64,000 bases of DNA from Spirochaetales bacterium (GTDB lineage: Bacteria; Spirochaetota; Spirochaetia; DSM-2461): assembly GCA_028533045.1 (NCBI GenBank), contig JAQQAP010000008.1:1-64000 (forward strand). The letters run 5' to 3'. The notes under the pieces are model-generated. The model saw only the letters and a list, made by a program, of their open reading frames with translations. It was not told the DNA's origin and made no database searches. The translations under genes were made by a program, and so were the position numbers. How positions within the stretch are numbered: position 1 is the first letter of the stretch; every line of letters starts with the position of its first letter. This document shows, one piece after another, positions 1 through 8,858 of the stretch.

Positions 1-1
1 T

Positions 2-895
2 ATGGATGTCATGTTAGAGGCCTATCGAGTTGCAGATGTTACGGTTATTTCTTCGATTGAAGACAATTTACCAAATATTATGCTTGAATCTATTTCTGTA
101 GGGACTCCAGTTGTTGGATTTAAAGTTGGTGGTATAACGGAAACTGTTATTGATGGTAAAACAGGTTTTACTGTTGAGATAAATGATTGCAGAAAGTTAG
201 CAGAATATATTCATAAGGCAATTTATCTTGATCTTTCTAAAGAATGCCGTAGTTATGCTATTAACCACTTTAACTCTGAACTTCAAGCTAAAAAATATAC
301 AGAGATATACAGTGAGCTTCTAAGTAGCGATAAAGCTGATAATAGAACTGTATATACTAAGACTGAATTTGAATTACCAGAACCGATGGTTTTGTTTGAT
401 GTTTTGAATAATAAAATGCAAAATAGTACTGAGGTCATTAAAAATGTTAAGACGAAATTGAATAATGATATTTCAATAGAAAAAATACTTAATAATTCTA
501 TTCTTGAAGAACAAGATGTAGATAAACTTTTATATATAAAAACAATAAGGGATTCTGGATTATTTTATTACACATATTATCTTTCTCAATTTCAAAATAT
601 AGATGATCTTGGATATGATCCAGTTATTCATTATGTTTTAATTGGAGCATTTGAAAATAAGAATCCTAATCCTCTATTTGATAATAACTGGTATAAAGAT
701 AAATATTTGCAAGGTGAAGATGTGTCACTTAATCCATTATATCATTATATTGTTCAAGGGTATAAATTGGGGTATAAGCCATCCTACGATTTTGATGTTG
801 AGCAATATATTAAAGAAAATCCTTGTTTGTATAAAAATAGTAATAAAAACCCACTCAAGCATGCATTGACGGTAAGATTGGAAAGGGATTGCTAA
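2..895 (+). CDS. Glycosyltransferase family 4, C-terminal part, with tail repeats (5' partial)
   Basis: The reading frame is open from the left edge, so the N-terminus lies outside the window. The first ~100 residues are the end of a GT-B fold GT4 domain: the NIMLESISVGTPVVGFKVGG stretch is the family's nucleotide-sugar binding E-x7-E region, followed by the usual GFTVE segment. From about residue 185 the protein changes to copies of a ~35-residue repeat with the pattern Y-Y-x-x-F/Y-D-D/N-L-G-x-x-P-x-x-H-Y-x-x-x-G, also present in the next gene. Such repeats are known as tails on polysaccharide-assembly glycosyltransferases; their function is not established. The acceptor sugar cannot be deduced. 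AT-rich codon use matches the genes up to 5.6 kb. Confidence 0.8.
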   Translation: MDVMLEAYRVADVTVISSIEDNLPNIMLESISVGTPVVGFKVGGITETVIDGKTGFTVEINDCRKLAEYIHKAIYLDLSKECRSYAINHFNSELQAKKYTEIYSELLSSDKADNRTVYTKTEFELPEPMVLFDVLNNKMQNSTEVIKNVKTKLNNDISIEKILNNSILEEQDVDKLLYIKTIRDSGLFYYTYYLSQFQNIDDLGYDPVIHYVLIGAFENKNPNPLFDNNWYKDKYLQGEDVSLNPLYHYIVQGYKLGYKPSYDFDVEQYIKENPCLYKNSNKNPLKHALTVRLERDC

Positions 896-899
896 TCTC

Positions 900-1685
900 A
901 TGGTAAAATTAAAGAATTTGAAACGTAAAATAAAAGTAACTACTTACTATTTTCCTCATATCTTAAGATTTCGAGGATTCATTAGATTTAAAAGGCTAAT
1001 GAAGAAGGAAAATGCATTTGATGCTAATTGGTATCTTGCCAAATATGAAGATATAAAGAATAAAAATATTTCTGCTATTTGGCATTATTATGAATTTGGT
1101 TGGAAGGAGTTAAGGGATCCAAGTGAAGTCTTTTCAACAGAATATTATTTAGATAAATATAAAGATATCAAATCTTTGGGAGTAAATCCTCTTCTTCATT
1201 ATATTAAGAATGGTAAAAACGAAGGAAGATATTCTAACCAAGAAGAGGATGATATTGAGCTTATTTCTAGTTCAGGCTTTTTCGATAGTGATTTTTATTT
1301 AGAGAACAATCCTGATTTAGGAACGAGTAAAGATTTTGCCCTACTTCATTTTTATCGATGGGGAGGTCTTGAAGGACGTAGTCCTAGTATACATTTTAAC
1401 TCGTCTTACTACTTGCATCAATATCCAGATATTTATGAATGTAAAATGAATCCCTTACTTCATTATATTTTGTATGGAAAAGCAGAGGGACGTTATCCTG
1501 ATGTACAACGTGAAAAGATTGATAGGCTGAGATGGGGGGGGATATTTGATGAAAAATTCTATTTAGAATCAAACCCCGATGTTAAAAATTCTGGTCAAGA
1601 TGCAGCCACACACTTTTATTATTATGGGCACAAAGAAGGTAGAGCCCCCTGTCCGAATTTCAACTGGAAATATTATTCCAAATAG
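900..1685 (+). CDS. Repeat protein with WYL/YYL-NPLLHY-EGR modules, possibly truncated
   Basis: Starts 4 bases after the previous stop and consists almost wholly of the repeat seen at the end of that protein: F-D-x-x-Y-Y-L-x-x-Y-x-D-I, a short spacer, then N-P-L-L-H-Y-I-x-x-G-x-x-E-G-R. Five copies can be read (residues ~40-75, 76-112, 125-160, 161-197, 210-247). The protein stops at FNWKYYSK, a few residues into what would be a sixth copy, so it may be a truncated form of a longer glycosyltransferase-associated protein. No catalytic domain, signal peptide or membrane segment is visible. The neighbours suggest a role in surface polysaccharide synthesis, but that is inference. Confidence 0.6.
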   Translation: MVKLKNLKRKIKVTTYYFPHILRFRGFIRFKRLMKKENAFDANWYLAKYEDIKNKNISAIWHYYEFGWKELRDPSEVFSTEYYLDKYKDIKSLGVNPLLHYIKNGKNEGRYSNQEEDDIELISSSGFFDSDFYLENNPDLGTSKDFALLHFYRWGGLEGRSPSIHFNSSYYLHQYPDIYECKMNPLLHYILYGKAEGRYPDVQREKIDRLRWGGIFDEKFYLESNPDVKNSGQDAATHFYYYGHKEGRAPCPNFNWKYYSK

Positions 1686-1714
1686 AGTAGAACGTTGATG
1701 ATTTAATAAAAGAA

Positions 1715-2767
1715 TTAGTTTTTTTCTTCCAATTTGTTAATCATTTCTTGCTTATCATTCCATATATTTGCTATTAAGTTAGCAATTTTATCAAGATCAG
1801 AATCATTAATAGTAATATCTGATTGTTTATTTAATTTGTTCCCAAATAGAGTTTTTCTATTTGGGAAGTACTTATTTCTCACCCATTCGTTGGAGGCTTC
1901 AAATTCTAAATCATAAGCTTCATATAGTTTTTCAGGCATAATATATTTACTGTCGGAGAAATGTCTTTGAATATATGAAACAAGATTAGCTCTGTTTTTA
2001 TTGGGTTTATTTTTGATCCACATAGGAACTATATTATTAAGGCGTCTTAATATTTCTACTCCTAATGCAGAAAGGCTTTCATTTGCATTCTTTGGATATA
2101 TATAGTCTCTATTTGGCATATCAATTATTGATAGGATATCATCTATAATCGAGCCATTAACAAATTCTTTTTTGTCAAATATCCTAGGGATGATGTTTTT
2201 ATCACCAAATACAGTGCTAAATCTTTCTATTGTTCTTCGATGATTACAAACATTATTCCAATAAGGGTTATTAGGGTAATGTGGAGCTTCAATAGTGCTT
2301 CCAGATCTTATTGCTGTCGAGTAAAGTGAGTTGGCTATATCCGCAGGCCGCCTCAAATATAGTATAATTTTAATATCATCTATATTAAACTCATTTAATA
2401 TTTTTTTAAGTTTTATTATTTCGTTTATATCAGTTAGACGGGATTGAAAATGCTCAGATGAAAATATAATAGTTCCTGAATCAGGAAAATCTTTCATTAT
2501 TAAATTAATTTCCTTTTTTAACTTTAAAATCATTTTGTTTTGAAATAATAATAACTCTTGATCCGAATCCAATTTATGTTGTCTTGTAAAGTCATCTCTT
2601 CTAGATAGGTTGTATGCTGCAACGGAAAGCCCCCTATTGTTTGGAGATCCCGTGCTTTGAGTATATATATAGCCATTGTTGAGCATGATTTCTTTATTTA
2701 AATGAAAGAATTTTTGAATAGTCGTTGTTGCTGTTTTTTCTGTACCAATGTGTACGAAACATTTCAT
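1715..2767 (-). CDS. Sulfotransferase-like P-loop protein
   Basis: About 350 residues. The N-terminus MKCFVHIGTEKTATTTIQ fits the 5'-phosphosulfate binding loop of PAPS-dependent sulfotransferases (H-I-G-x-x-K-T-A/G-T-T-x-I/L-Q), and IKIILYLRRPADIANSLYS resembles the 3'-phosphate binding R-x-P-x-x-x-x-S-x-Y segment. It probably transfers sulfate from PAPS to a sugar. I place the start at 2767 rather than the upstream in-frame ATG at 2812 because an AAGGAGG Shine-Dalgarno sits just before 2767 and the P-loop then lies at the N-terminus as is usual. It is transcribed opposite to the flanking genes within an AT-rich polysaccharide locus. The acceptor is unknown. Confidence 0.75.
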   Translation of the reverse strand: MKCFVHIGTEKTATTTIQKFFHLNKEIMLNNGYIYTQSTGSPNNRGLSVAAYNLSRRDDFTRQHKLDSDQELLLFQNKMILKLKKEINLIMKDFPDSGTIIFSSEHFQSRLTDINEIIKLKKILNEFNIDDIKIILYLRRPADIANSLYSTAIRSGSTIEAPHYPNNPYWNNVCNHRRTIERFSTVFGDKNIIPRIFDKKEFVNGSIIDDILSIIDMPNRDYIYPKNANESLSALGVEILRRLNNIVPMWIKNKPNKNRANLVSYIQRHFSDSKYIMPEKLYEAYDLEFEASNEWVRNKYFPNRKTLFGNKLNKQSDITINDSDLDKIANLIANIWNDKQEMINKLEEKN

Positions 2768-2887
2768 AATTTCCTCCTTTGATATGTATGTTTGTTTTGT
2801 ATGAAGGGTCAAGTATAGGGTAACTATACTACAATGATTTGTTTTTTTCAGGTAGAAAAATTAATTAAAATAGATTAGAGTAAAAAT

Positions 2888-3508
2888 ATGAAAAGAGTAA
2901 TGATTGAAACATATCCACGTAGTGGCCATCATTTTTTAATACATAAAATTTTGTATCCAATATGTAATAATCCTTTAAACTACTGTGAGTGTTATGATCA
3001 CTGTAATACTGTACCATGTCCTGATAATAGACGAATTCAAAAAAGTCATGATTTTCTTCTAAAAGATCCAATTTTAGAGAACTTTAAATATTTAATTCAG
3101 TATCGTCATCCCTATGAATCTATTGTTTCATTTTTCAAACTTATGGAAACTGAGAATAATGTAAATTATCAATATGATAGAAAAGGTTGGAATGACTTCT
3201 TAAATAACAAAATTGATTATTGGCTTGCATTTATGGATAAGTGGGCTGGTTCTCAATCATTGTTTAATAATGATGTTATGCATGTACAGTACTCTCAGTT
3301 GATAAATGATTTGGAAGAAACGGTTACAAAAATAACTCATTTTATAGAAATCGATGATTATGATAAAAGTAAGCTGCAAGAGATCAATCCTCGAAAGTTA
3401 ACTAATACCCGGAATTTTGAATATTTCAAATTACGTGATATTTGGAAAGTAGATCGCCGTTGTAAAGAAGCAATTAAGCGTTTGCAAATCGAGAAAGTTA
3501 CAATTTAG
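2888..3508 (+). CDS. Sulfotransferase domain protein
   Basis: A compact 206-residue protein. YPRSGHHFL at residues ~9-17 matches the 5'-PSB P-loop of sulfotransferases (Y-P-R-S-G-T/H-x-x-L), and YLIQYRHPYESIVSFFK at ~61-77 matches the 3'-phosphate binding motif (R-x-P-x-x-x-x-x-S-x-x-x). It differs in sequence from the other sulfotransferase at 1715-2767, so the two probably modify different positions or acceptors. There is no signal peptide, so it acts in the cytosol on precursors before export. The ABC permease follows after 8 bases, which suggests one transcript with the exporter. Confidence 0.72.
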   Translation: MKRVMIETYPRSGHHFLIHKILYPICNNPLNYCECYDHCNTVPCPDNRRIQKSHDFLLKDPILENFKYLIQYRHPYESIVSFFKLMETENNVNYQYDRKGWNDFLNNKIDYWLAFMDKWAGSQSLFNNDVMHVQYSQLINDLEETVTKITHFIEIDDYDKSKLQEINPRKLTNTRNFEYFKLRDIWKVDRRCKEAIKRLQIEKVTI

Positions 3509-3516
3509 GTTATTTT

Positions 3517-4317
3517 GTGTTAGCTTTTTTTACTTTTTTTAGAGATATTTTTAAGAATCGCTTCCTACTTTTTCAATTAGTTCATAGGGATGTTTTTTCA
3601 CAATATAAAAATTCGCGTTTAGGGATTTTTTGGGCCTTTGCAGAACCGCTAGCCTTTATGGGGGTTTTGTATTTGGTGTTTGGTATAGGTTTAAGAGGTG
3701 GAAGAGATATGTCCATCCCATTTATTTGTTATCTTGTAAGTGGTATGAGTGTTGTTAATCTCTTTTCTGCTGGTTTAACAAAATCTGTAAGGACAGTTAA
3801 ATCCCACTCTTTCTTGTTAAAAAAGGTAAACTTTAGATTAAGTTTATTGCCATTTTCCACTGTTATTAGTGAAGTTATCAATCACTTTCTTTTTTTCATT
3901 GCAGTGATTATTATTCTTTTTGTAAATCAACAATTTCCTAATTGGTATTGGTTTCAGTTATTTTACTATTTAATTGCCGTTATCGCTTTTATGGTTGGTC
4001 TGAGTTTTTTTGTTTCTGCCATAGGGGTTTTTGTTAACGACCTTGCCAGTGTAATTTCTATCTTTACCCGTGTTTTGTTTTATTTTACTCCCGTGTTTTG
4101 GGATTATGAAATGTTACCGGAGACAATACAAAAATATGTGAGACTTAATCCTCTTTTTTATATAGCTACGGGATACAGGGATTCTCTCTTTTATAATATA
4201 CCTTTTTGGGAAAAGCCTGGCTTAACTCTTTACTATTGGTGTTGGGTTCTGTTTTTTCTTATATTAGGTGTTTTTACATTTAGAAAGTTAAGTCCACAGT
4301 TCGCCGACTATATTTAG
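3517..4317 (+). CDS. wzm: ABC-2 type polysaccharide exporter permease (Wzm/TagG type)
   Basis: A 266-residue integral membrane protein with about six hydrophobic segments, the family's usual size and layout. The N-terminal stretch before the first helix (RNRFLLFQLVHRDVFSQYKN-type, then LGIFWAFAEPL) is typical of ABC-2 O-antigen, capsule and teichoic-acid permeases. The start is GTG with only a weak ribosome site; translation may depend on the upstream sulfotransferase gene. The ATPase follows after 11 bases. Together they should export lipid-linked polysaccharide across the inner membrane. Confidence 0.88.
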   Translation: MLAFFTFFRDIFKNRFLLFQLVHRDVFSQYKNSRLGIFWAFAEPLAFMGVLYLVFGIGLRGGRDMSIPFICYLVSGMSVVNLFSAGLTKSVRTVKSHSFLLKKVNFRLSLLPFSTVISEVINHFLFFIAVIIILFVNQQFPNWYWFQLFYYLIAVIAFMVGLSFFVSAIGVFVNDLASVISIFTRVLFYFTPVFWDYEMLPETIQKYVRLNPLFYIATGYRDSLFYNIPFWEKPGLTLYYWCWVLFFLILGVFTFRKLSPQFADYI

Positions 4318-4328
4318 GGGATTTAGCA

Positions 4329-5636
4329 ATGATAAAAATTTCAAATGTATCAAAGCATTATAAATTATATGAACGAAATGTTATTGATCGATTTAAAGAT
4401 ACTTTTTTAGGGAAATCAAATTATAATACCTTCAAGGCCATAGAAAATGTAACCTTAGATATTAAAAAAGGTGAGATATTGGGTTTAGTGGGAAGGAATG
4501 GAGCTGGTAAATCTACTCTTCTTAAAATGATAAGTGGTATTACTAAGCCTACAAGTGGCAGTATTGAAGTCAACGGTAGGATTATCCCTCTATTGGAATT
4601 AACCGCCGGTTTCAATATGGAGTATACTGGCCGTGAGAATATATACTTCTATTGTTCCATGCAGGGAATGAAGAAAAAGGAGATTGATAAAATCTATGAT
4701 GAGGTAGTTGCCTTTTCTGAATTGGAAGATTTTATTGATGTTCCATTAAAAAAATATTCCAGTGGTATGAAGTCAAGATTGGGCTTTGCAGTTTCCATTA
4801 ATATAAACCCTGATATTTTAATTTTAGATGAAGTCCTTTCTGTTGGTGACGATTTATTCAGAAGAAAAAGCTTTCAAAAAATGAATGAGTTCTTTGAAAG
4901 TGGTAAAACTATTATTTTTGTTACCCATTCAATGCCAAATATCATCCAGATGTGTAGCCGTGCTGTGTTATTACATAAGGGTGAGATTCTTTATGATGGG
5001 GTTCCTAAAGATGTTGTCCAACAATACAACCGGCTTCTTTCAAGTTCGGATAAAAAAGTCATAGATGATATAAAGGCAGAATCTATGAATAAAAAGAATC
5101 TAGATGGAAAAAAGCAAATTGACAACGAAAAATCTCAAATGGTGCTTCATAATTCAGACAATGACTATTATGTCGAGAAGTTTGGAGAAAAGACATATAA
5201 AGCAGATGTCGACTCTAGTCTAGTCGTTGATGGGTTTAATATTAAAAACTCTTCAGATAAGAAAGTTAACCATCTTGTTTTTAACAAGGAATACTCTTTT
5301 TCTTTTAAGCTAAAAACAAATGTTGATCTTAAGAAATTTAGGGTTATTTGTGTGTTGACGGGATCTAAGGGAGAAGACCTTTCTGTAATTGTTAGGCCGA
5401 ATTCCAAAACTTATTTTGAGGTTTTAGAAAAAGATAAGGATCAACAATTTTCCATAAAATTCAGGACTTTGTTAAAGCAAGGAATATATGGGTTAAAAGT
5501 ATCAATTGTATCGCATGAAAAGACAGAGAATGAGATATTATGTAATATTAATGACGCTGTTGTTTTTAAAGTGTTAGACCATCAATTTAATCATAATCGA
5601 AGTATTGTAAGTCTCCTATATTCAGATGAGAGTTAG
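4329..5636 (+). CDS. wzt: Polysaccharide ABC exporter ATPase with C-terminal sugar-binding-type domain (Wzt type)
   Basis: Residues 1-240 form an ABC ATPase: Walker A GRNGAGKST, signature YSSGMKSRLGF, Walker B ILILDEVLSVGD and switch His in FVTHS. Residues ~290-430 are a beta-rich extra domain like the Wzt C-terminal domain, which in known systems recognises the capped non-reducing end of the O-antigen. 435 residues is normal for Wzt with that domain and longer than a bare KpsT. A modified chain end (for example sulfated, given the sulfotransferases next door) would be a plausible ligand, but this is inference. It overlaps the next gene by 11 bases. Confidence 0.9.
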   Translation: MIKISNVSKHYKLYERNVIDRFKDTFLGKSNYNTFKAIENVTLDIKKGEILGLVGRNGAGKSTLLKMISGITKPTSGSIEVNGRIIPLLELTAGFNMEYTGRENIYFYCSMQGMKKKEIDKIYDEVVAFSELEDFIDVPLKKYSSGMKSRLGFAVSININPDILILDEVLSVGDDLFRRKSFQKMNEFFESGKTIIFVTHSMPNIIQMCSRAVLLHKGEILYDGVPKDVVQQYNRLLSSSDKKVIDDIKAESMNKKNLDGKKQIDNEKSQMVLHNSDNDYYVEKFGEKTYKADVDSSLVVDGFNIKNSSDKKVNHLVFNKEYSFSFKLKTNVDLKKFRVICVLTGSKGEDLSVIVRPNSKTYFEVLEKDKDQQFSIKFRTLLKQGIYGLKVSIVSHEKTENEILCNINDAVVFKVLDHQFNHNRSIVSLLYSDES

Positions 5637-7023
5637 TACTGGACTTTCCAACAACATCGCCATCCTCGGCTGGTCCGACCTTTCCAAAGGAGCCTCATTA
5701 GGAGGTGGTTACAATCTCATAGCCCAACAGCACGCTCTTTATCTTAAAAACCGGGGAAATAACGTCTACTACCTAAAAAGCGGTAGGGATTTTTCATTGG
5801 CAGGGGCTTTCACTCAAAAGACTAAACAAAAGATACGCTTCCATAAGGAGTGGGAAGGGATAGAATGCTATAGTCTCATCAATCCCCATAACTGGGCCCC
5901 GGCCGATAGAAATAGCGCTAACCGGGAGTATCAAATTAGCGATGAAAAACAGGATGGGCTTGTTGTCAATTGGTTAAAAAAGTACCAAATTGATCAAGTC
6001 ATTATCCATTCTCTGGAAGGTCAGTCCTTCTCCCTCATTCCGCGACTTAAGGAAGAGTCAATTTCTACCTTGGTCTTTTGCCATGACTATTATTTTACTT
6101 GCCCCAGGGTTAGTTTCCTTTTTGAAGGGAAGACTCCCTGTTTAGATTGTGAAAGGGGAGAGCGTTGTGATTCCTGCATGTCGGAGGATTTCCGTTTTCC
6201 TCTTAAGCAGTATCTTAAAAGTCGGTTTCCTTTACTTGCTAAAAAAAGTGGCCCGTTGAATACCTTAGCCACGACTTCGAGGACTCAATTAAACGTATCC
6301 AATTCTACCCTTCTTGAGAGTGTTAAAAAGGGATGGGGCGATTCTTCCTGGGGTATGAGAAATTCTCAGGCTATTTCTGCATTGAATCAGGCCGACAGGG
6401 TTCTTTCCCCTTCCTGTTTTTTAGGAGAGATTCTTCTAGCGGGAGGACTTGAGAAGAATAAGCTGGAGCTTGCCCGAATCGGTCTTAACCATCTTGATGA
6501 TTTAAAAAAAAGGCCTTTTATAGAAGGGCCGCAGGATGGGCGGATTCATTTTGCCTTTCACGGTGGTTCCCTGTATCATAAAGGGGTCTCATTACTGTTA
6601 GATGCCATTAGCCTTTTGAAGGAAGAGACTAGGGCTAAAGCTTGCTTCCATCTTTGGGGTGTTTCCTTATCTAATGAAGAGAAGAACATTATTTGTTACC
6701 CCCCATATAAAACTGATGAATTATCCAGTCACGCTTCTCTTTATCATGTGGGAATATTGGCTCACCTCTGGTTTGAAAATTCCCCGGTGGCTATGCTGGA
6801 ACATCTGGCCATGGGGAAAGCTGTTATTACCCCCCGTTTAGGAGGAGTGGAAGACTATATTATTGATGGGAAAAACGGTTGGTTTTTTGAACCGGGAAAG
6901 GGGGAGAGTCTAGCTCAGGTTCTTGAGAGAATCATAAATGATAAAGAGATACCTCAAGTAGAGAGAAGTATTGTTAATAACTCGGAAAACTTCTTCCATT
7001 CTCTCGAATTTATTGATTCGTAG
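5626..7023 (+). CDS. Glycosyltransferase family 4
   Basis: 465 residues, GT-B fold. ILGWSDLSKGASLGGGYNLI near the N-terminus gives the acceptor-side glycine-rich loop. The HDYYFTCPRVSFLF segment followed by a Cys pair cluster (PCLDCERGERCDSC, residues ~167-181) is shared with a known GT4 subgroup that carries conserved cysteines at this position. The C-terminal half has NSPVAMLEHLAMGKAV and GGVEDYIIDGKNGWFF, the E-x7-E sugar-nucleotide site and loop. The start codon overlaps the wzt stop, implying coupled translation. Base composition here is clearly less AT-rich than in wzt, marking a boundary inside the locus. Confidence 0.85.
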   Translation: MRVSTGLSNNIAILGWSDLSKGASLGGGYNLIAQQHALYLKNRGNNVYYLKSGRDFSLAGAFTQKTKQKIRFHKEWEGIECYSLINPHNWAPADRNSANREYQISDEKQDGLVVNWLKKYQIDQVIIHSLEGQSFSLIPRLKEESISTLVFCHDYYFTCPRVSFLFEGKTPCLDCERGERCDSCMSEDFRFPLKQYLKSRFPLLAKKSGPLNTLATTSRTQLNVSNSTLLESVKKGWGDSSWGMRNSQAISALNQADRVLSPSCFLGEILLAGGLEKNKLELARIGLNHLDDLKKRPFIEGPQDGRIHFAFHGGSLYHKGVSLLLDAISLLKEETRAKACFHLWGVSLSNEEKNIICYPPYKTDELSSHASLYHVGILAHLWFENSPVAMLEHLAMGKAVITPRLGGVEDYIIDGKNGWFFEPGKGESLAQVLERIINDKEIPQVERSIVNNSENFFHSLEFIDS

Positions 7024-7041
7024 CTATAAGGGGTTTACAAT
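7013..7041 (+). promoter_or_regulatory. Predicted promoter of glf, leaderless layout
   Basis: TTGATT (7013-7018), 17-base spacer, TACAAT (7036-7041). Six bases separate the -10 hexamer from the ATG at 7048, so the predicted first transcribed base is the A of the start codon. No Shine-Dalgarno precedes the ATG. Confidence 0.5.
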
Positions 7042-7047
7042 AATCCC

Positions 7048-8211
7048 ATGCCAAACATTCTAATAACCGGAGCCGGCCTATCCGGCACCGTAATCGCCCG
7101 CCACTTGGCGGAAAAAGACTACAACCTCACCGTCATTGACGAAAAGGACCACACCGCCGGTCACTGCCGTTCCTACCGGGACGAAAAAACAAACGTCATG
7201 GTCCACCAGTACGGCCCTCACATTTTCCATACCGATATCAAAGAAGTCTGGGACTATGTGAATCAATACGCCCAATTCATGCCCTATACAAACCGCGTTA
7301 AGGCCCATACCGAATTCGGCACCTTCAGTCTCCCCGTCAACCTCCTCACCCTTAGCCAGCGCTTCGGCAGGGAGTTCTCCCCTCGGGAAGCCTACGACTT
7401 TGTTCAGTCTAAGGCGGACAAGTCTATTACAGATCCTAAAAATTTTGAGGAAAAGGGGCTTAGCCTGATGGGTGAAGAGCTTTACCATACCTTCTTCTCC
7501 GGCTACACTCTCAAGCAGTGGGGACGTGATCCCAAGGAACTGCCCGCCTCCGTCCTCTCCCGGCTTCCCTTTCGCTTTAACTACGACGACAACTATTTTA
7601 CCCATCCCTACCAGGGAATGCCCAAAGAGGGCTATTCTACGCTCATAGAGAACATCCTGGACCATCCCAACATCAAAGTCAAACTGAATACGGTCTTTAC
7701 CAAAGAGATGGCCGCTCAGTACGACCATGTTTTCTACTCGGGACAGCTGGACCGCTACTTTGACTTTGAACTGGGCCGCCTGGAATACCGTACCCTGGAC
7801 TTTGAAAAATTCTACCCCGGCAAAGAGGAAACTTTAAACGGCGATTACCAGGGCGGCGCAGTCGTGAATTACTGCAGTCCCAAAATCCCCTATACCCGCA
7901 TTACCGAACACAAGCACTTCGCCCCCTGGGAAGAGCACGAAGGGACCGTCTGCTACAAGGAATTCAGCCGTAACTGCGAGCCTACGGACATACCTTATTA
8001 CCCGGTCCGCCTAAGCGGTAAGAACGACCTCTTGGACAAATACGTGGCCGAAGCAGAAAAATTAACAGGCATCACCTTTGTGGGACGTTTGGGGCTCTAC
8101 CGCTACTTTGACATGGATAAGACCATAGACGCCGCTCTTAAGACAGCCCGTCAGTTTGAAAAGACATTCAAGGCCGGGGAAAACTGTTCAATGCCCTTCG
8201 CAGAGCTGTAG
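7048..8211 (+). CDS. glf: UDP-galactopyranose mutase
   Basis: 387 residues, the normal length. The N-terminal GAGLSGTVIARHLAE is the FAD-binding Rossmann loop, followed by the family's HQYGPHIFHT and the FNYDDNYF and YQGMPKEGY segments of the active site. The enzyme interconverts UDP-Galp and UDP-Galf in the cytosol and supplies galactofuranose donors for surface glycans. It ends the polysaccharide locus; a GT2 enzyme at 31866-32753 resembles galactofuranosyltransferases and could use its product. G+C is near 52% by eye, unlike the AT-rich genes upstream, so it may belong to the older chromosome. Confidence 0.95.
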   Translation: MPNILITGAGLSGTVIARHLAEKDYNLTVIDEKDHTAGHCRSYRDEKTNVMVHQYGPHIFHTDIKEVWDYVNQYAQFMPYTNRVKAHTEFGTFSLPVNLLTLSQRFGREFSPREAYDFVQSKADKSITDPKNFEEKGLSLMGEELYHTFFSGYTLKQWGRDPKELPASVLSRLPFRFNYDDNYFTHPYQGMPKEGYSTLIENILDHPNIKVKLNTVFTKEMAAQYDHVFYSGQLDRYFDFELGRLEYRTLDFEKFYPGKEETLNGDYQGGAVVNYCSPKIPYTRITEHKHFAPWEEHEGTVCYKEFSRNCEPTDIPYYPVRLSGKNDLLDKYVAEAEKLTGITFVGRLGLYRYFDMDKTIDAALKTARQFEKTFKAGENCSMPFAEL

Positions 8212-8219
8212 GGGGGTAA

Positions 8220-8261
8220 AGCTATAGCTATTCTCTTGTTTTGGGTTTATACTTTTCATAA
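8220..8261 (+). repeat. CTATAGCTATT promoter block, copy 1
   Basis: CTATAGCTATT, a T/G-rich spacer, then TATACTTTTC. The same block recurs at 10315-10351 and, mutated in the -10 part, at 9247-9286 and 13276-13315, each time just before a toxin-antitoxin module or its remnant. Here it should drive the antitoxin gene at 8272. Confidence 0.6.
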
Positions 8262-8271
8262 GAGGATACAT

Positions 8272-8484
8272 ATGGTTACAAGGGATGAAATAAAGACTTG
8301 GAATTTTCAAGAAAAAATGCTTGTTATGGAAGAGTTGTGGGATGAAATCGCCCGGGAGCATGAAAATGACCTTTTTCCAGAGTGGCATAATGATATACTG
8401 GAGAAGCGATATAAAAAGAGAAAAAACGGAGAAGAACCTCATTATTCATTAGATGATGTTCGAAAAGCATTTTCTGAGAAGTAG
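8272..8484 (+). CDS. Antitoxin of the Unstab_antitox / addiction-module component family
   Basis: A 70-residue protein of the pattern found in antitoxins paired with ParE/RelE toxins: an N-terminal helix with MEELWDEIA, a middle EWHNDILEKRYKKRKNG and a C-terminal YSLDDVRKAF toxin-binding tail. I start at ATG 8272 rather than 8236 because AAGAGGAT lies 6 bases before it and the family begins near here. Its TAG stop is one base before the ATG of the toxin, so the pair is translationally coupled. It should neutralise the ParE-like toxin and may repress the shared promoter. Confidence 0.78.
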   Translation: MVTRDEIKTWNFQEKMLVMEELWDEIAREHENDLFPEWHNDILEKRYKKRKNGEEPHYSLDDVRKAFSEK

Positions 8485-8485
8485 A

Positions 8486-8776
8486 ATGATTATCCGAATC
8501 ACCAAATCCGCATGGAGTGACTTAGATATTGGTTATGAATACTATGAAGAGAAAAGTAAAGGATTAGGTCGGTATTTTTCAGATACGATATTTTCCGAGA
8601 TAGATTCATTGCAGATTTATGCCGGGATTCATATTAAAATTCAAAATCATTATCGATTTTTAGTAAAGAAATTTCCTTTTGCAATTTACTATACAATTGA
8701 AAATGATATAGTGTTCATTGATGCCATTCTTGATTGTAGGCTTAACCCTGCTTCAATTGATGAAAGGTTAATATAA
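8486..8776 (+). CDS. ParE/RelE-superfamily toxin
   Basis: 96 residues. The N-terminus MIIRITKSAWSDLDIGYEYYEE, the middle YRFLVKKFPFAIYYTIEND and the end VFIDAILDCRLNP fit ParE-like toxins (beta strand, two helices, beta sheet, with the usual F-x-Y-x-I-Y-Y segment and C-terminal R-x-P). The start is chosen just after the antitoxin stop; the longer frame from 8453 would overlap it without reason. Whether it poisons gyrase or cuts mRNA cannot be told from sequence. Confidence 0.78.
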   Translation: MIIRITKSAWSDLDIGYEYYEEKSKGLGRYFSDTIFSEIDSLQIYAGIHIKIQNHYRFLVKKFPFAIYYTIENDIVFIDAILDCRLNPASIDERLI

Positions 8777-8858
8777 AGCACACAGCACCCGGGCAAAAAG
8801 CTTTACCTTACCGCTCACAAAAGCAGGAATAATCTCGTCCTTTGAGCAATTGCCGGTA

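Noticed and set aside
7078-7728. 216-codon minus-strand frame inside glf
   Set aside because: Shadow of glf; no motif.
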